Positions 1 through 4,859 of a stretch of DNA of 6,908 nt are shown here, piece by piece. The translations under genes were made by a program, and so were the position numbers. The notes beneath the pieces were generated by a model. That model did no database searches. It had not been told where the DNA came from and was given only the letters and a program-made list of their open reading frames with translations. Source of the stretch: an uncultured Clostridia bacterium (GTDB taxonomy: Bacteria > Bacillota_A > Clostridia > Christensenellales > CAG-138). Location of the stretch: positions 1 to 6,908 of the forward strand of contig CALFIV010000203.1 of assembly GCA_937877295.1 (NCBI GenBank). Direction: 5' to 3'. Each line of letters starts with the position of its first letter. Within the stretch, counting starts at the first letter, position 1.

Positions 1-1076
1 ACTTTACGCAGATCGACCTTGAGATGTCGTTTGTCGAAGCGGACGACGTCATGGCAATCAACGAGGGATTCCTTGCGCGCTTGTTCAAAGAAACGATCGG
101 TTACGAGGTCAAGCTGCCGCTGCCGCGCATTACGTGGCAGGAAGCGATGGACCGCTACGGCTCGGATAAGCCCGACACACGGTTCGGCATGGAGCTTTGT
201 GACCTGTCCGCTTGCGTGAAAGACTGCGGTTTCTCCGTGTTCCAAAACGCGCTCGCAGCGGGCGGTTCTGTGCGCGGCATTGTCGCAAAGGGCGCAAGCG
301 CAAGCTTCAGTCGCAAGGAGATTGACGCTTTGGGCGAATTTGTCAAGACCTACAAGGCGAAGGGCCTTGCGTGGATGAACTGGAAGGCGGAAGGCCTGCA
401 GTCCCCGATCGCGAAGTTCCTCACGGAAGAAGAGCTTGAGGCGATCAAAGCAAAGGCAAACTTCGAACAGGGCGACGTGCTCTTCATCGTTGCGGACAAG
501 AACCCGGTTGTCTGGGCTTCGCTCGGCGCGCTGCGCCTGAAGCTCGCGGACAAGCTGAACCTCATCGACCCGAACAAGTTCAATCTGCTGTGGGTCACAG
601 AATTCCCGCTTTTGGAGTGGAGCGAGGAAGAAAACCGCTTTGTCGCGATGCACCATCCGTTCACAAGCCCGATGGACGAGGACCTTGCGCTTCTGGATAC
701 CGATCCGGGCAAGGTTCGCGCAAAGGCGTACGACATTGTCCTGAACGGCAACGAGATCGGCGGCGGCTCAATCCGAATCCATTCGACCGAGCTGCAAAGC
801 AAGATGTTCGACGTCATCGGGTTAAGCAAAGAGCAGGCGGAAGCGCGGTTCAAGTTCCTGCTGGACGCGCTGAAATACGGCACGCCGCCGCATGGCGGTC
901 TGGCGTACGGCCTGGACCGCGTGGCAATGCTGATCTGCGGCGCAGCGAGCATCCGCGACGTCATCGCGTTCCCGAAGGTGCAGAACGCGTCCTGCCCGCT
1001 GACGAACGCGCCCGATCCAGTCGACGCAAAACAGCTTGAGGAACTGCATATCGCAGTCGTCCCCGAGGAAGAATAA
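1..1076 (+). CDS. aspS: Aspartyl-tRNA synthetase, C-terminal part (5' end outside window)
   Basis: Class II aminoacyl-tRNA synthetase that charges tRNA-Asp with aspartate in the cytosol. The reading frame is open from base 3 and stops at 1074-1076, giving 358 codons. Bacterial AspRS is usually about 590 residues, so roughly 230 N-terminal residues (anticodon-binding OB fold and motif 1) lie upstream. The fragment opens in motif 2 with FTQIDLEMSF. It then carries the bacterial GAD insertion domain (about nt 230-560) and class II motif 3, KYGTPPHGG followed by GLDR at nt 909-920. It ends with the typical FPKVQNASCPLTNAPDPVD and KQLEELHI tail. The ATG at 24 is an internal methionine in motif 2, not the start. 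Only 31 nt without a terminator separate it from trxA, so co-transcription is likely. Whether the enzyme is discriminating for tRNA-Asp cannot be judged without the N-terminal domain. Confidence 0.97.
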   Translation, partial: FTQIDLEMSFVEADDVMAINEGFLARLFKETIGYEVKLPLPRITWQEAMDRYGSDKPDTRFGMELCDLSACVKDCGFSVFQNALAAGGSVRGIVAKGASASFSRKEIDALGEFVKTYKAKGLAWMNWKAEGLQSPIAKFLTEEELEAIKAKANFEQGDVLFIVADKNPVVWASLGALRLKLADKLNLIDPNKFNLLWVTEFPLLEWSEEENRFVAMHHPFTSPMDEDLALLDTDPGKVRAKAYDIVLNGNEIGGGSIRIHSTELQSKMFDVIGLSKEQAEARFKFLLDALKYGTPPHGGLAYGLDRVAMLICGAASIRDVIAFPKVQNASCPLTNAPDPVDAKQLEELHIAVVPEEE

Positions 1077-1107
1077 AAAGGTTCAACAAAACGAAAGGAG
1101 TATCAAT

Positions 1108-1428
1108 ATGGCAAACATCGTAACAGGTACATTGGACAATTTCGATTCCGTCATCAACGGCGAGCTTCCCGTTCTGGTGGATTTCTGGGCAACATGGTGC
1201 GGTCCGTGCCGCATGGTCGGTCCGTTTATCGAGCAGCTTGCGGAGGAATACGACGGTAAGGTCACGTTCATGAAGGTCAACGTCGATGAAGAACCCGAGC
1301 TTTGCGAACGCTATCGCGTTAACTCGATCCCGAACCTCGTGCTCTTCAAGGACGGCGACGTTGTGGAGCAGAGCGCCGGCGCACGCCCGAAGGCGCTGAT
1401 CGCCGAAATGATCAATCAGGCATTATAA
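1108..1428 (+). CDS. trxA: Thioredoxin
   Basis: Small cytosolic dithiol-disulfide oxidoreductase that reduces protein disulfides and is recharged by thioredoxin reductase. The protein is 106 residues, the normal length for a single-domain thioredoxin. Visible hallmarks are the buried Asp25 in VDFWA, the WCGPC active site (C31 and C34), and the cis-proline Pro75 in NSIPNLVLFKDG. There is one extra cysteine, C66. The start at 1108 is set by AAAGGAG at 1094-1100 with a 7-nt spacer. The frame is also open upstream, into the end of aspS, but that extension is not thioredoxin-like. It follows aspS by 31 nt and is closed by the hairpin terminator at 1440-1473. No promoter was seen in the aspS-trxA gap, so it probably relies on transcription from upstream. 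Confidence 0.96.
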   Translation: MANIVTGTLDNFDSVINGELPVLVDFWATWCGPCRMVGPFIEQLAEEYDGKVTFMKVNVDEEPELCERYRVNSIPNLVLFKDGDVVEQSAGARPKALIAEMINQAL

Positions 1429-1439
1429 GGACGGTACAA

Positions 1440-1473
1440 AAGCGGGGGAGGCAAGCGCTTCTCCCGTTTCTGT
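1440..1473 (+). terminator. Intrinsic terminator after trxA
   Basis: A 12-bp stem (1440-1451 with 1458-1469) closes a 6-nt loop, CAAGCG. The downstream arm runs into TTTCTGTTT. Three of the pairs are G-U in the plus-strand RNA. In minus-strand RNA the same positions become A-C mismatches, so the element should work mainly for the aspS-trxA direction. It is weak as a terminator for the converging GNAT gene. Confidence 0.72.
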
Positions 1474-1479
1474 TTGAGC

Positions 1480-1962
1480 TTATTGTTCCCGCATCAGTTC
1501 GATTCCCTGCGCGCTGACCGAGGAAACGTGCTTCTCATTCCCGGTTGGGGCAAAGCCGTATTTCTCATAGAAACGAAGCGCGCGGCCGTTTCCCTTGACC
1601 ATCCAAAGCGCGATCTTCGGATATGCGGAAAGCTGTTCGATCGCCGCATCCATCAGCCTCCGTCCGAGACCGGTGCCGTAGTATTCCTTTAAAATGTACA
1701 GTGCAAAGACCTCGCCGACGGTTTGCGCTGCTTCGCCGCGCGGTCCGTATCCGACAAAGCCGACCACGCGTTCGCCGTCCTTTGCAACAAGAATGTTGTC
1801 CCGCCATGCAAAAGCCTTTTGCTCGCATGTTTCCAAGGTGAGACGGTCCAGGTATTCCTGACTGACAAGCCCCGGATACGCCTCGTGCCAACCGCGCCAA
1901 TGTACAAATGCCTTGCCGCGAATCTCGTCGTCCGTTTCCAGTTTCTTAATAATGATTTCCAT
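1480..1962 (-). CDS. GNAT-family N-acetyltransferase
   Basis: Predicted cytosolic acetyltransferase that moves an acetyl group from acetyl-CoA to an unknown amine substrate. The protein is 160 residues, typical for a one-domain GNAT. The N-terminal part HWRGWHEAYPGLVSQEYLDRL (about residues 21-41) resembles a common GNAT subgroup. Motif A, the acetyl-CoA pyrophosphate loop, is YYGTGLGRRL (residues 94-103). Motif B is near WMVKGNGRALRFYEKYGF (120-137). The start at 1962 fits the family's usual first residues (MEIIIKKLE). There is no Shine-Dalgarno upstream, and a good promoter places the transcript start on this ATG, so it is probably leaderless. It stands alone on this strand, convergent with trxA and divergent from iscR. 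The substrate cannot be predicted. Confidence 0.88.
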   Translation of the reverse strand: MEIIIKKLETDDEIRGKAFVHWRGWHEAYPGLVSQEYLDRLTLETCEQKAFAWRDNILVAKDGERVVGFVGYGPRGEAAQTVGEVFALYILKEYYGTGLGRRLMDAAIEQLSAYPKIALWMVKGNGRALRFYEKYGFAPTGNEKHVSSVSAQGIELMREQ

Positions 1963-1968
1963 GCAGAC

Positions 1969-1997
1969 AGTATAACACAGGAATCCGGTTCTGTCAT
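1969..1997 (-). promoter_or_regulatory. SigA-type promoter of the GNAT gene
   Basis: Read on the minus strand: -35 ATGACA (1997-1992), a 17-bp spacer, and -10 TATACT (1974-1969) preceded by TGT, which makes an extended -10 (TGnTATACT). Each hexamer matches five of six consensus bases. The predicted transcript start, seven bases past the -10, is 1962, the A of the GNAT start codon. Confidence 0.75.
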
Positions 1998-2015
1998 CCA
2001 AAAGTATATTTTGGA
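1997..2015. repeat. Perfect 7-bp inverted repeat between divergent promoters
   Basis: TCCAAAA (1997-2003) and TTTTGGA (2009-2015) form a perfect inverted repeat around a 5-bp centre, GTATA. It touches the GNAT -35 at 1997 and lies 16 bp upstream of the iscR -35. The geometry suits a dimeric regulator. The identity of any binder is unknown. Confidence 0.5.
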
Positions 2016-2017
2016 AA

Positions 2018-2032
2018 GGCGAGTAAAACGCT
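2018..2032. repeat. Direct repeat copy 1, abutting the iscR -35
   Basis: GGCGAGTAAAACGCT matches a second copy at 2064-2078 at 12 of 15 positions. Its core, GCG-AGTAAAA-CGC (2019-2031), has 3-bp inverted ends and directly abuts the TTGACA box. It is a candidate operator half of a pair bracketing the promoter. Confidence 0.45.
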
Positions 2033-2060
2033 TGACATTTGGGTAAAATAACAGTAAGAT
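2032..2060 (+). promoter_or_regulatory. SigA-type promoter of the isc operon
   Basis: Consensus -35 TTGACA (2032-2037), a 17-bp spacer, and -10 TAAGAT (2055-2060, four of six). The predicted start near 2067 gives a leader of about 22 nt before the iscR ATG. Repeated elements sit immediately upstream of the -35 and across the start site, which suggests repression or autoregulation. Confidence 0.72.
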
Positions 2061-2063
2061 TAA

Positions 2064-2078
2064 GCCGAGTGAAACGGT
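2064..2078. repeat. Direct repeat copy 2, across the iscR transcript start
   Basis: GCCGAGTGAAACGGT is the second copy of the element at 2018-2032, 46 bp further on. Its core, CCG-AGTGAAA-CGG (2065-2077), keeps the 3-bp inverted ends although the outermost pair is swapped from G/C to C/G. It overlaps the predicted transcript start and ends just before the Shine-Dalgarno of iscR. Confidence 0.45.
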
Positions 2079-2089
2079 AGGGATTTAAG

Positions 2090-2536
2090 ATGAAAATTTC
2101 AACCAAAGGCACATACGGCTTGCGCGCTGTCGTCGAGCTTGCGGCACGATACGGGGACGGTCCGGTATCGCTGGCGGCTGTTGCGGCGGAGCAGGGCATT
2201 TCGGAGGCGTATCTCGAGCAGCTGATGCGTTCGCTGAAGAGCGCGGGGCTTGTCACGACCGCACGCGGCAAGAGCGGCGGGTATCTTCTGACGAAAGATC
2301 CAGTCGAGATCAGCGTCGGCGAGGCGCTGCGCGCATTGGAGGGCAGCACGGACGTTGCGGGGTGTGTCAGCGCGGAAGGCAAGGTTTGCGAAAATGCCTG
2401 CACCTGCTCGGCGCGGCCGCTGTTTTTGAAGCTGCAAAGCCGTATCAATGCCGTTTTGAATGAAACGACCATCGGCGAACTCACCGAAGATCATATCGAA
2501 CAGAAAAAGAGGATCGAACATGCACGTTTATCTTGA
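2090..2536 (+). CDS. iscR: Rrf2/IscR-family transcriptional regulator with cysteine cluster
   Basis: Winged-helix DNA-binding regulator, 148 residues, the usual length for the family. The N-terminus MKISTKGTYGLRAVVELA is the Rrf2 signature. The helix-turn-helix spans about residues 27-55 (SLAAVAAEQGISEAYLEQLM), and the wing is ARGKSGGYLL (58-67). A cysteine cluster follows (C92, C100, C104, C106), in the place where IscR proteins bind a [2Fe-2S] cluster. Cluster-less Rrf2 proteins such as CymR lack it. A family-typical LNETTIGEL segment follows. The start is set by AGGGA at 2079-2083, 6 nt before the ATG. It is first in the isc operon, and its last 17 nt overlap iscS, suggesting coupled translation. 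It likely senses Fe-S supply and controls its own promoter. The cluster and target sites are inferred, not shown. Confidence 0.92.
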   Translation: MKISTKGTYGLRAVVELAARYGDGPVSLAAVAAEQGISEAYLEQLMRSLKSAGLVTTARGKSGGYLLTKDPVEISVGEALRALEGSTDVAGCVSAEGKVCENACTCSARPLFLKLQSRINAVLNETTIGELTEDHIEQKKRIEHARLS

Positions 2537-3695
2537 CAATGCAGCAACCACCAAGGTACTGCCCGAGGTCATCGAAGCGATGATCCCGTACTATTCCGAG
2601 TTCTACGGAAACCCCTCGAGCTTCCACAGCTTCGCGCGTGACGCCTACAAAGGCCTCGACGACGCGCGCCGTACCGTGGCGAAGTGCCTGAACGCGGCGA
2701 ATCCGTCGGAGATCTATTTCACGGGCGGCGGCAGCGAGGGCGACAACATGATCCTGCGCGGTGTGGCGCAGGCGTATCGCAAAAAGGGAAACCATATCAT
2801 TACATCGCAGATTGAGCACCATGCGATTCTGCACACGCTGCAGGAGCTCGAAGACAAGGGCCTTGCGACGGTCACGTATCTGCCGGTTGACGAAAACGGT
2901 CTGGTCAGCGTCGAAGACGTTAAGGCGGCGATCCGCCCGGAGACGATCCTCGTTTCGATCATGATGGCAAACAACGAGGTCGGCACGATCGAACCGGTCA
3001 AGGAGATCGGCAAGGCCTGCCGTGAAGCGGGCGTGCTGTTCCATACCGACGCAGTGCAGGCGGTTGGCCATATCCCGGTGGATGTGCAGGACATGAACAT
3101 CGACCTTTTGACCTTGACGGCGCATAAATTCCACGGTCCGAAGGGCGTCGGCGCTGTCTATATCAAAAAGGGCGTGCGCGTACCGGCCATGATCACCGGC
3201 GGCGGTCAGGAGAACAAGAAGCGCGCAGGCACGGAGAATGTGCCGGGCATCGTAGGCCTTGCAAAAGCGCCGGAGATTCAGACGCAGAACCTCGAAGCGA
3301 ACATGCAGAAGATGACCGCTTTGCGCGATAAGCTGATCGCAGGCGTTGAGGCGCGCATCCCGACCGTACATCTGAACGGCGATCGCGTAAAAAGACTTCC
3401 GAACAACGTCAACTTCGGCATCCGCTACATCGAAAGCGAAAGCATCCTCCTGATGCTCGATCTGCAGGGCATCGCAGCGTCGTCCGGTTCGGCATGTACA
3501 TCCGGCTCGCTCGATCCGTCGCATGTGCTGCTTTCGATGGGCATCACGCACGAGGCGGCAAACGGCTCGCTGCGCATGACGCTTTCGGAGTTCACCACCG
3601 ACGAAGAGATCGACTACGTGCTGGAGGTTCTGCCGCCGATCGTACAGAGACTCAGAGATATGTCACCGATTTATCCTAAAGGAGGGATTGAATAA
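2520..3695 (+). CDS. iscS: Cysteine desulfurase (IscS/NifS family)
   Basis: PLP-dependent enzyme that removes sulfur from L-cysteine, giving alanine and a protein-bound persulfide that is passed to IscU for Fe-S assembly. The protein has 391 residues, slightly shorter than E. coli IscS. The N-terminus MHVYLDNAATTKV is classic. H100 in the IEHH segment should stack on PLP, D177 and Q180 lie in HTDAVQ, and the PLP-binding lysine is K203 in TAHKFHGPKG. The persulfide cysteine C326 lies in SSGSACTSGSLDPSH, the loop form of group I enzymes. The start at 2520 is supported by AAGAGGA (2507-2513) with a 6-nt spacer and lies inside the end of iscR. The stop overlaps the iscU start by one base. A dedicated NifS for nitrogenase is less likely, since no nif gene is nearby. 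Confidence 0.96.
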   Translation: MHVYLDNAATTKVLPEVIEAMIPYYSEFYGNPSSFHSFARDAYKGLDDARRTVAKCLNAANPSEIYFTGGGSEGDNMILRGVAQAYRKKGNHIITSQIEHHAILHTLQELEDKGLATVTYLPVDENGLVSVEDVKAAIRPETILVSIMMANNEVGTIEPVKEIGKACREAGVLFHTDAVQAVGHIPVDVQDMNIDLLTLTAHKFHGPKGVGAVYIKKGVRVPAMITGGGQENKKRAGTENVPGIVGLAKAPEIQTQNLEANMQKMTALRDKLIAGVEARIPTVHLNGDRVKRLPNNVNFGIRYIESESILLMLDLQGIAASSGSACTSGSLDPSHVLLSMGITHEAANGSLRMTLSEFTTDEEIDYVLEVLPPIVQRLRDMSPIYPKGGIE

Positions 3696-4096
3696 TGCAG
3701 TATTCGGAAAAGGTTTTGGATCATTTTCAGCATCCGCGCAACGTCGGCGAGATCCCCGATGCTTCGGGCGTCGGCACGGTCGGCAATGCAAAATGCGGCG
3801 ATATCATGCAGATGTTTTTGAAAATCAACGACGATGAGGTCGTCGAAGACGTCAAGTTCAAGACCTTCGGCTGCGGCGCGGCAATCGCGACAAGCTCGAT
3901 GGCGACGGAGCTCATCAAGGGCAGACCGCTTGCGGAGGTTGAACAGCTGACGAACGAAGCGGTGGTGGAAGCGCTGGAAGGACTGCCGCCGGTGAAGATC
4001 CATTGCTCGGTGCTCGCGCAGGAAGCGGTGCAGGCGGCGATTGCGGACTATCGCTCCAAAAAACAACAAAAAGAGGAAGCGCCCAAAGCGGAATAA
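3695..4096 (+). CDS. iscU: Fe-S cluster assembly scaffold IscU
   Basis: Scaffold on which Fe-S clusters are built from IscS-derived sulfur. The protein has 133 residues and is a single IscU domain without the NifU C-terminal extension. It begins YSEKVLDHFQHPRNVGEI. The three ligand cysteines are present: C34 in NAKCGD (with D36), C60 in TFGCGAAIA, and C104 in KIHCS. L97-K101 reads LPPVK, the site bound by the HscA chaperone in proteobacteria. The last 13 residues (SKKQQKEEAPKAE) are a charged, probably disordered tail. The AUG shares one base with the iscS stop (TAATG). A strong AAAGGAGG lies at 3678-3685 with a 9-nt spacer, so its translation is coupled to iscS. No IscA, HscA, HscB or ferredoxin gene follows. 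Confidence 0.96.
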   Translation: MQYSEKVLDHFQHPRNVGEIPDASGVGTVGNAKCGDIMQMFLKINDDEVVEDVKFKTFGCGAAIATSSMATELIKGRPLAEVEQLTNEAVVEALEGLPPVKIHCSVLAQEAVQAAIADYRSKKQQKEEAPKAE

Positions 4097-4112
4097 ACAC
4101 GCGCGCTTCTTC
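4073..4112 (+). other. Possible intercistronic hairpin over the iscU stop codon
   Basis: GAGGAAGCGC (4073-4082) can pair with GCGCTTCTTC (4103-4112) over ten base pairs, one of them G-U, around a 20-nt loop. The loop contains the iscU stop codon. No U-tract follows on the plus strand, so it is not an obvious terminator. It could be a stability or processing element, or chance. Confidence 0.3.
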
Positions 4113-4146
4113 GCATACTAACCTCAAAAAAGAAAGAGGTGATCGG

Positions 4147-4296
4147 ATGCGAATGGCAATGATGGGTCTCGGGATCGCGGTCGGCGCGGCGGCTGCCGCG
4201 ACCGCAATGTGTACGCTTTATCCCGACATTCCGCGCCGCATGAAGCGTGACGGAAAAAAGATGATACAGAAAACACAGCGGATGATGCATCTGTGA
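4147..4296 (+). CDS. Small single-pass membrane protein, 49 residues, unknown function
   Basis: I do not recognise this protein. It has 49 residues. A hydrophobic, Ala/Gly-rich segment spans about residues 4-25 (MMGLGIAVGAAAAATAMCTLY), long enough for one membrane span. It is followed by a strongly basic tail (R30, R31, K33, R34, K37, K38, K42, R45), which suggests a tail held on the cytoplasmic face. There is one cysteine, C22. The gene is supported by a strong Shine-Dalgarno, GAGGTGAT at 4136-4143, which favours the first ATG of a Met-rich start. It also lies 50 nt after iscU and directly before a strong terminator, so it is the last gene of the isc operon. Clostridial iscR-iscS-iscU clusters are often followed by mnmA, which is absent here. 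A link to Fe-S assembly is only positional. Confidence 0.72.
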   Translation: MRMAMMGLGIAVGAAAAATAMCTLYPDIPRRMKRDGKKMIQKTQRMMHL

Positions 4297-4301
4297 ATTT
4301 G

Positions 4302-4330
4302 AAAAGGAGACAGAGAATGTCTCCTTTTTC
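4302..4330 (+). terminator. Intrinsic terminator of the isc operon
   Basis: A perfect 11-bp stem, AAAAGGAGACA (4302-4312) with its complement at 4318-4328, closes a 5-nt loop. The downstream arm ends in a run of five T. It lies 5 nt after the stop of the small membrane protein gene. Because the upstream arm begins with four A, it could also stop transcription from the other direction. Confidence 0.85.
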
Positions 4331-4351
4331 ATGCCCCAAAGTTTTCACAAT

Positions 4352-4382
4352 CGAAATACTTGACGAACACCCGCTTATTTCG
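4352..4382. repeat. Inverted repeat straddling the yajC -35 and spacer
   Basis: CGAAATA (4352-4358) and TATTTCG (4376-4382) are perfect 7-bp inverted arms 17 bp apart. The left arm lies just upstream of the -35 box and the right arm ends at the base before the -10 box. It may be an operator for a regulator, but arms this short can arise by chance. Confidence 0.3.
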
Positions 4383-4388
4383 TATAAT
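4360..4388 (+). promoter_or_regulatory. SigA-type promoter of yajC
   Basis: The -35 is TTGACG (4360-4365, five of six), followed by a 17-bp spacer and a perfect -10 TATAAT (4383-4388). The predicted start near 4395 gives a leader of about 24 nt. It lies just after the isc terminator, so yajC is transcribed independently. Confidence 0.87.
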
Positions 4389-4418
4389 AAAGAAAGTCAC
4401 AGGAAAGGATTAAAACAT

Positions 4419-4805
4419 ATGTTTCTGAATGCAGTAATTTCCGTTTTGGCAGCAAACGTTTCCGGCCTCAGTTGCCTGACCGGCGGCAGTGAAGGCAGCA
4501 CAACGACCGGCAGCTGGATGACGCTTCTTCTTCCGCTTTTGCTCGTCGTTGTGATGATCGTCGTTATGATCATCCCGCAGCGCCGTCGCGACAAGAAGGT
4601 CAAGGACATGCTCGGCGCATTGAAGCAGGGCGACCGCGTCCGCACCATCGGCGGTATCTACGGCACGATCTCTTCCATCAAGGACGACGTCGTTGTGCTT
4701 TCCGTCGGTCCGGACAAGGTCAAGCTCGTCTTTGCACGCGGCGCAATCTCGCAGGTTGAGGACGCGGGCGTCGAGAACACGATGGACGAAGCGGTTCGCG
4801 ACTGA
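4419..4805 (+). CDS. yajC: Preprotein translocase subunit YajC
   Basis: Small inner-membrane protein that accompanies SecDF in the Sec translocon and supports protein export. The protein has 128 residues. A weakly hydrophobic N-terminal stretch (1-20) and a Gly/Ser/Thr-rich linker come first. The main membrane span follows at about residues 33-52, ending in the typical PQRRRDKK. The cytoplasmic domain then has the family core LKQGDRVRTIGGIYGTISSI (about 68-87) and a KVKLVFARGAI strand region. The start at 4419 follows AAAGGA (4404-4409) with a 9-nt spacer. An upstream ATG in the same frame at 4293 would read through the isc terminator and the promoter, so it is rejected. secD and secF, common partners, are not next to it here, and its own terminator follows at 4820-4845. 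Confidence 0.93.
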   Translation: MFLNAVISVLAANVSGLSCLTGGSEGSTTTGSWMTLLLPLLLVVVMIVVMIIPQRRRDKKVKDMLGALKQGDRVRTIGGIYGTISSIKDDVVVLSVGPDKVKLVFARGAISQVEDAGVENTMDEAVRD

Positions 4806-4819
4806 CCGAAACGAACACC

Positions 4820-4845
4820 GCCCGGAAGGAATTCCGGGCTTTTTT
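4820..4845 (+). terminator. Intrinsic terminator of yajC
   Basis: A perfect 8-bp stem, GCCCGGAA (4820-4827) with TTCCGGGC (4832-4839), closes a GGAA tetraloop and is followed by six T (4840-4845). It starts 14 nt after the yajC stop codon and ends 14 nt before the start codon of the next gene. Confidence 0.88.
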
Positions 4846-4859
4846 ACATCACAAACGGC

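Noticed and set aside
590..1039. Second plus-strand open frame within aspS
   Set aside because: It is a shifted frame of the synthetase gene, with low-complexity Arg/Gly/Pro-rich translation and no supporting signals.
1963..2484. Extension of the GNAT frame upstream to 2484 on the minus strand (334 codons in all)
   Set aside because: The extra 174 residues are antisense to iscR and to its promoter region and are not GNAT-like. The domain begins at 1962, where a promoter and the family's usual N-terminus agree.
2481..3551. A 356-codon minus-strand open frame opposite iscS
   Set aside because: It lies entirely under an unmistakable cysteine desulfurase. Its translation is Arg/His/Asp-rich without any motif, and no ribosome binding site or promoter is evident.
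4003..4146. Longer form of the small membrane protein starting inside iscU
   Set aside because: That extension is out of frame with iscU and overlaps its end. The strong GAGGTGAT just before 4147 marks the real start.
4293..4418. N-terminal extension of YajC to an upstream ATG at 4293
   Set aside because: It would have to be translated through the isc terminator and the yajC promoter. The ATG at 4419 has a ribosome binding site and fits the family length.
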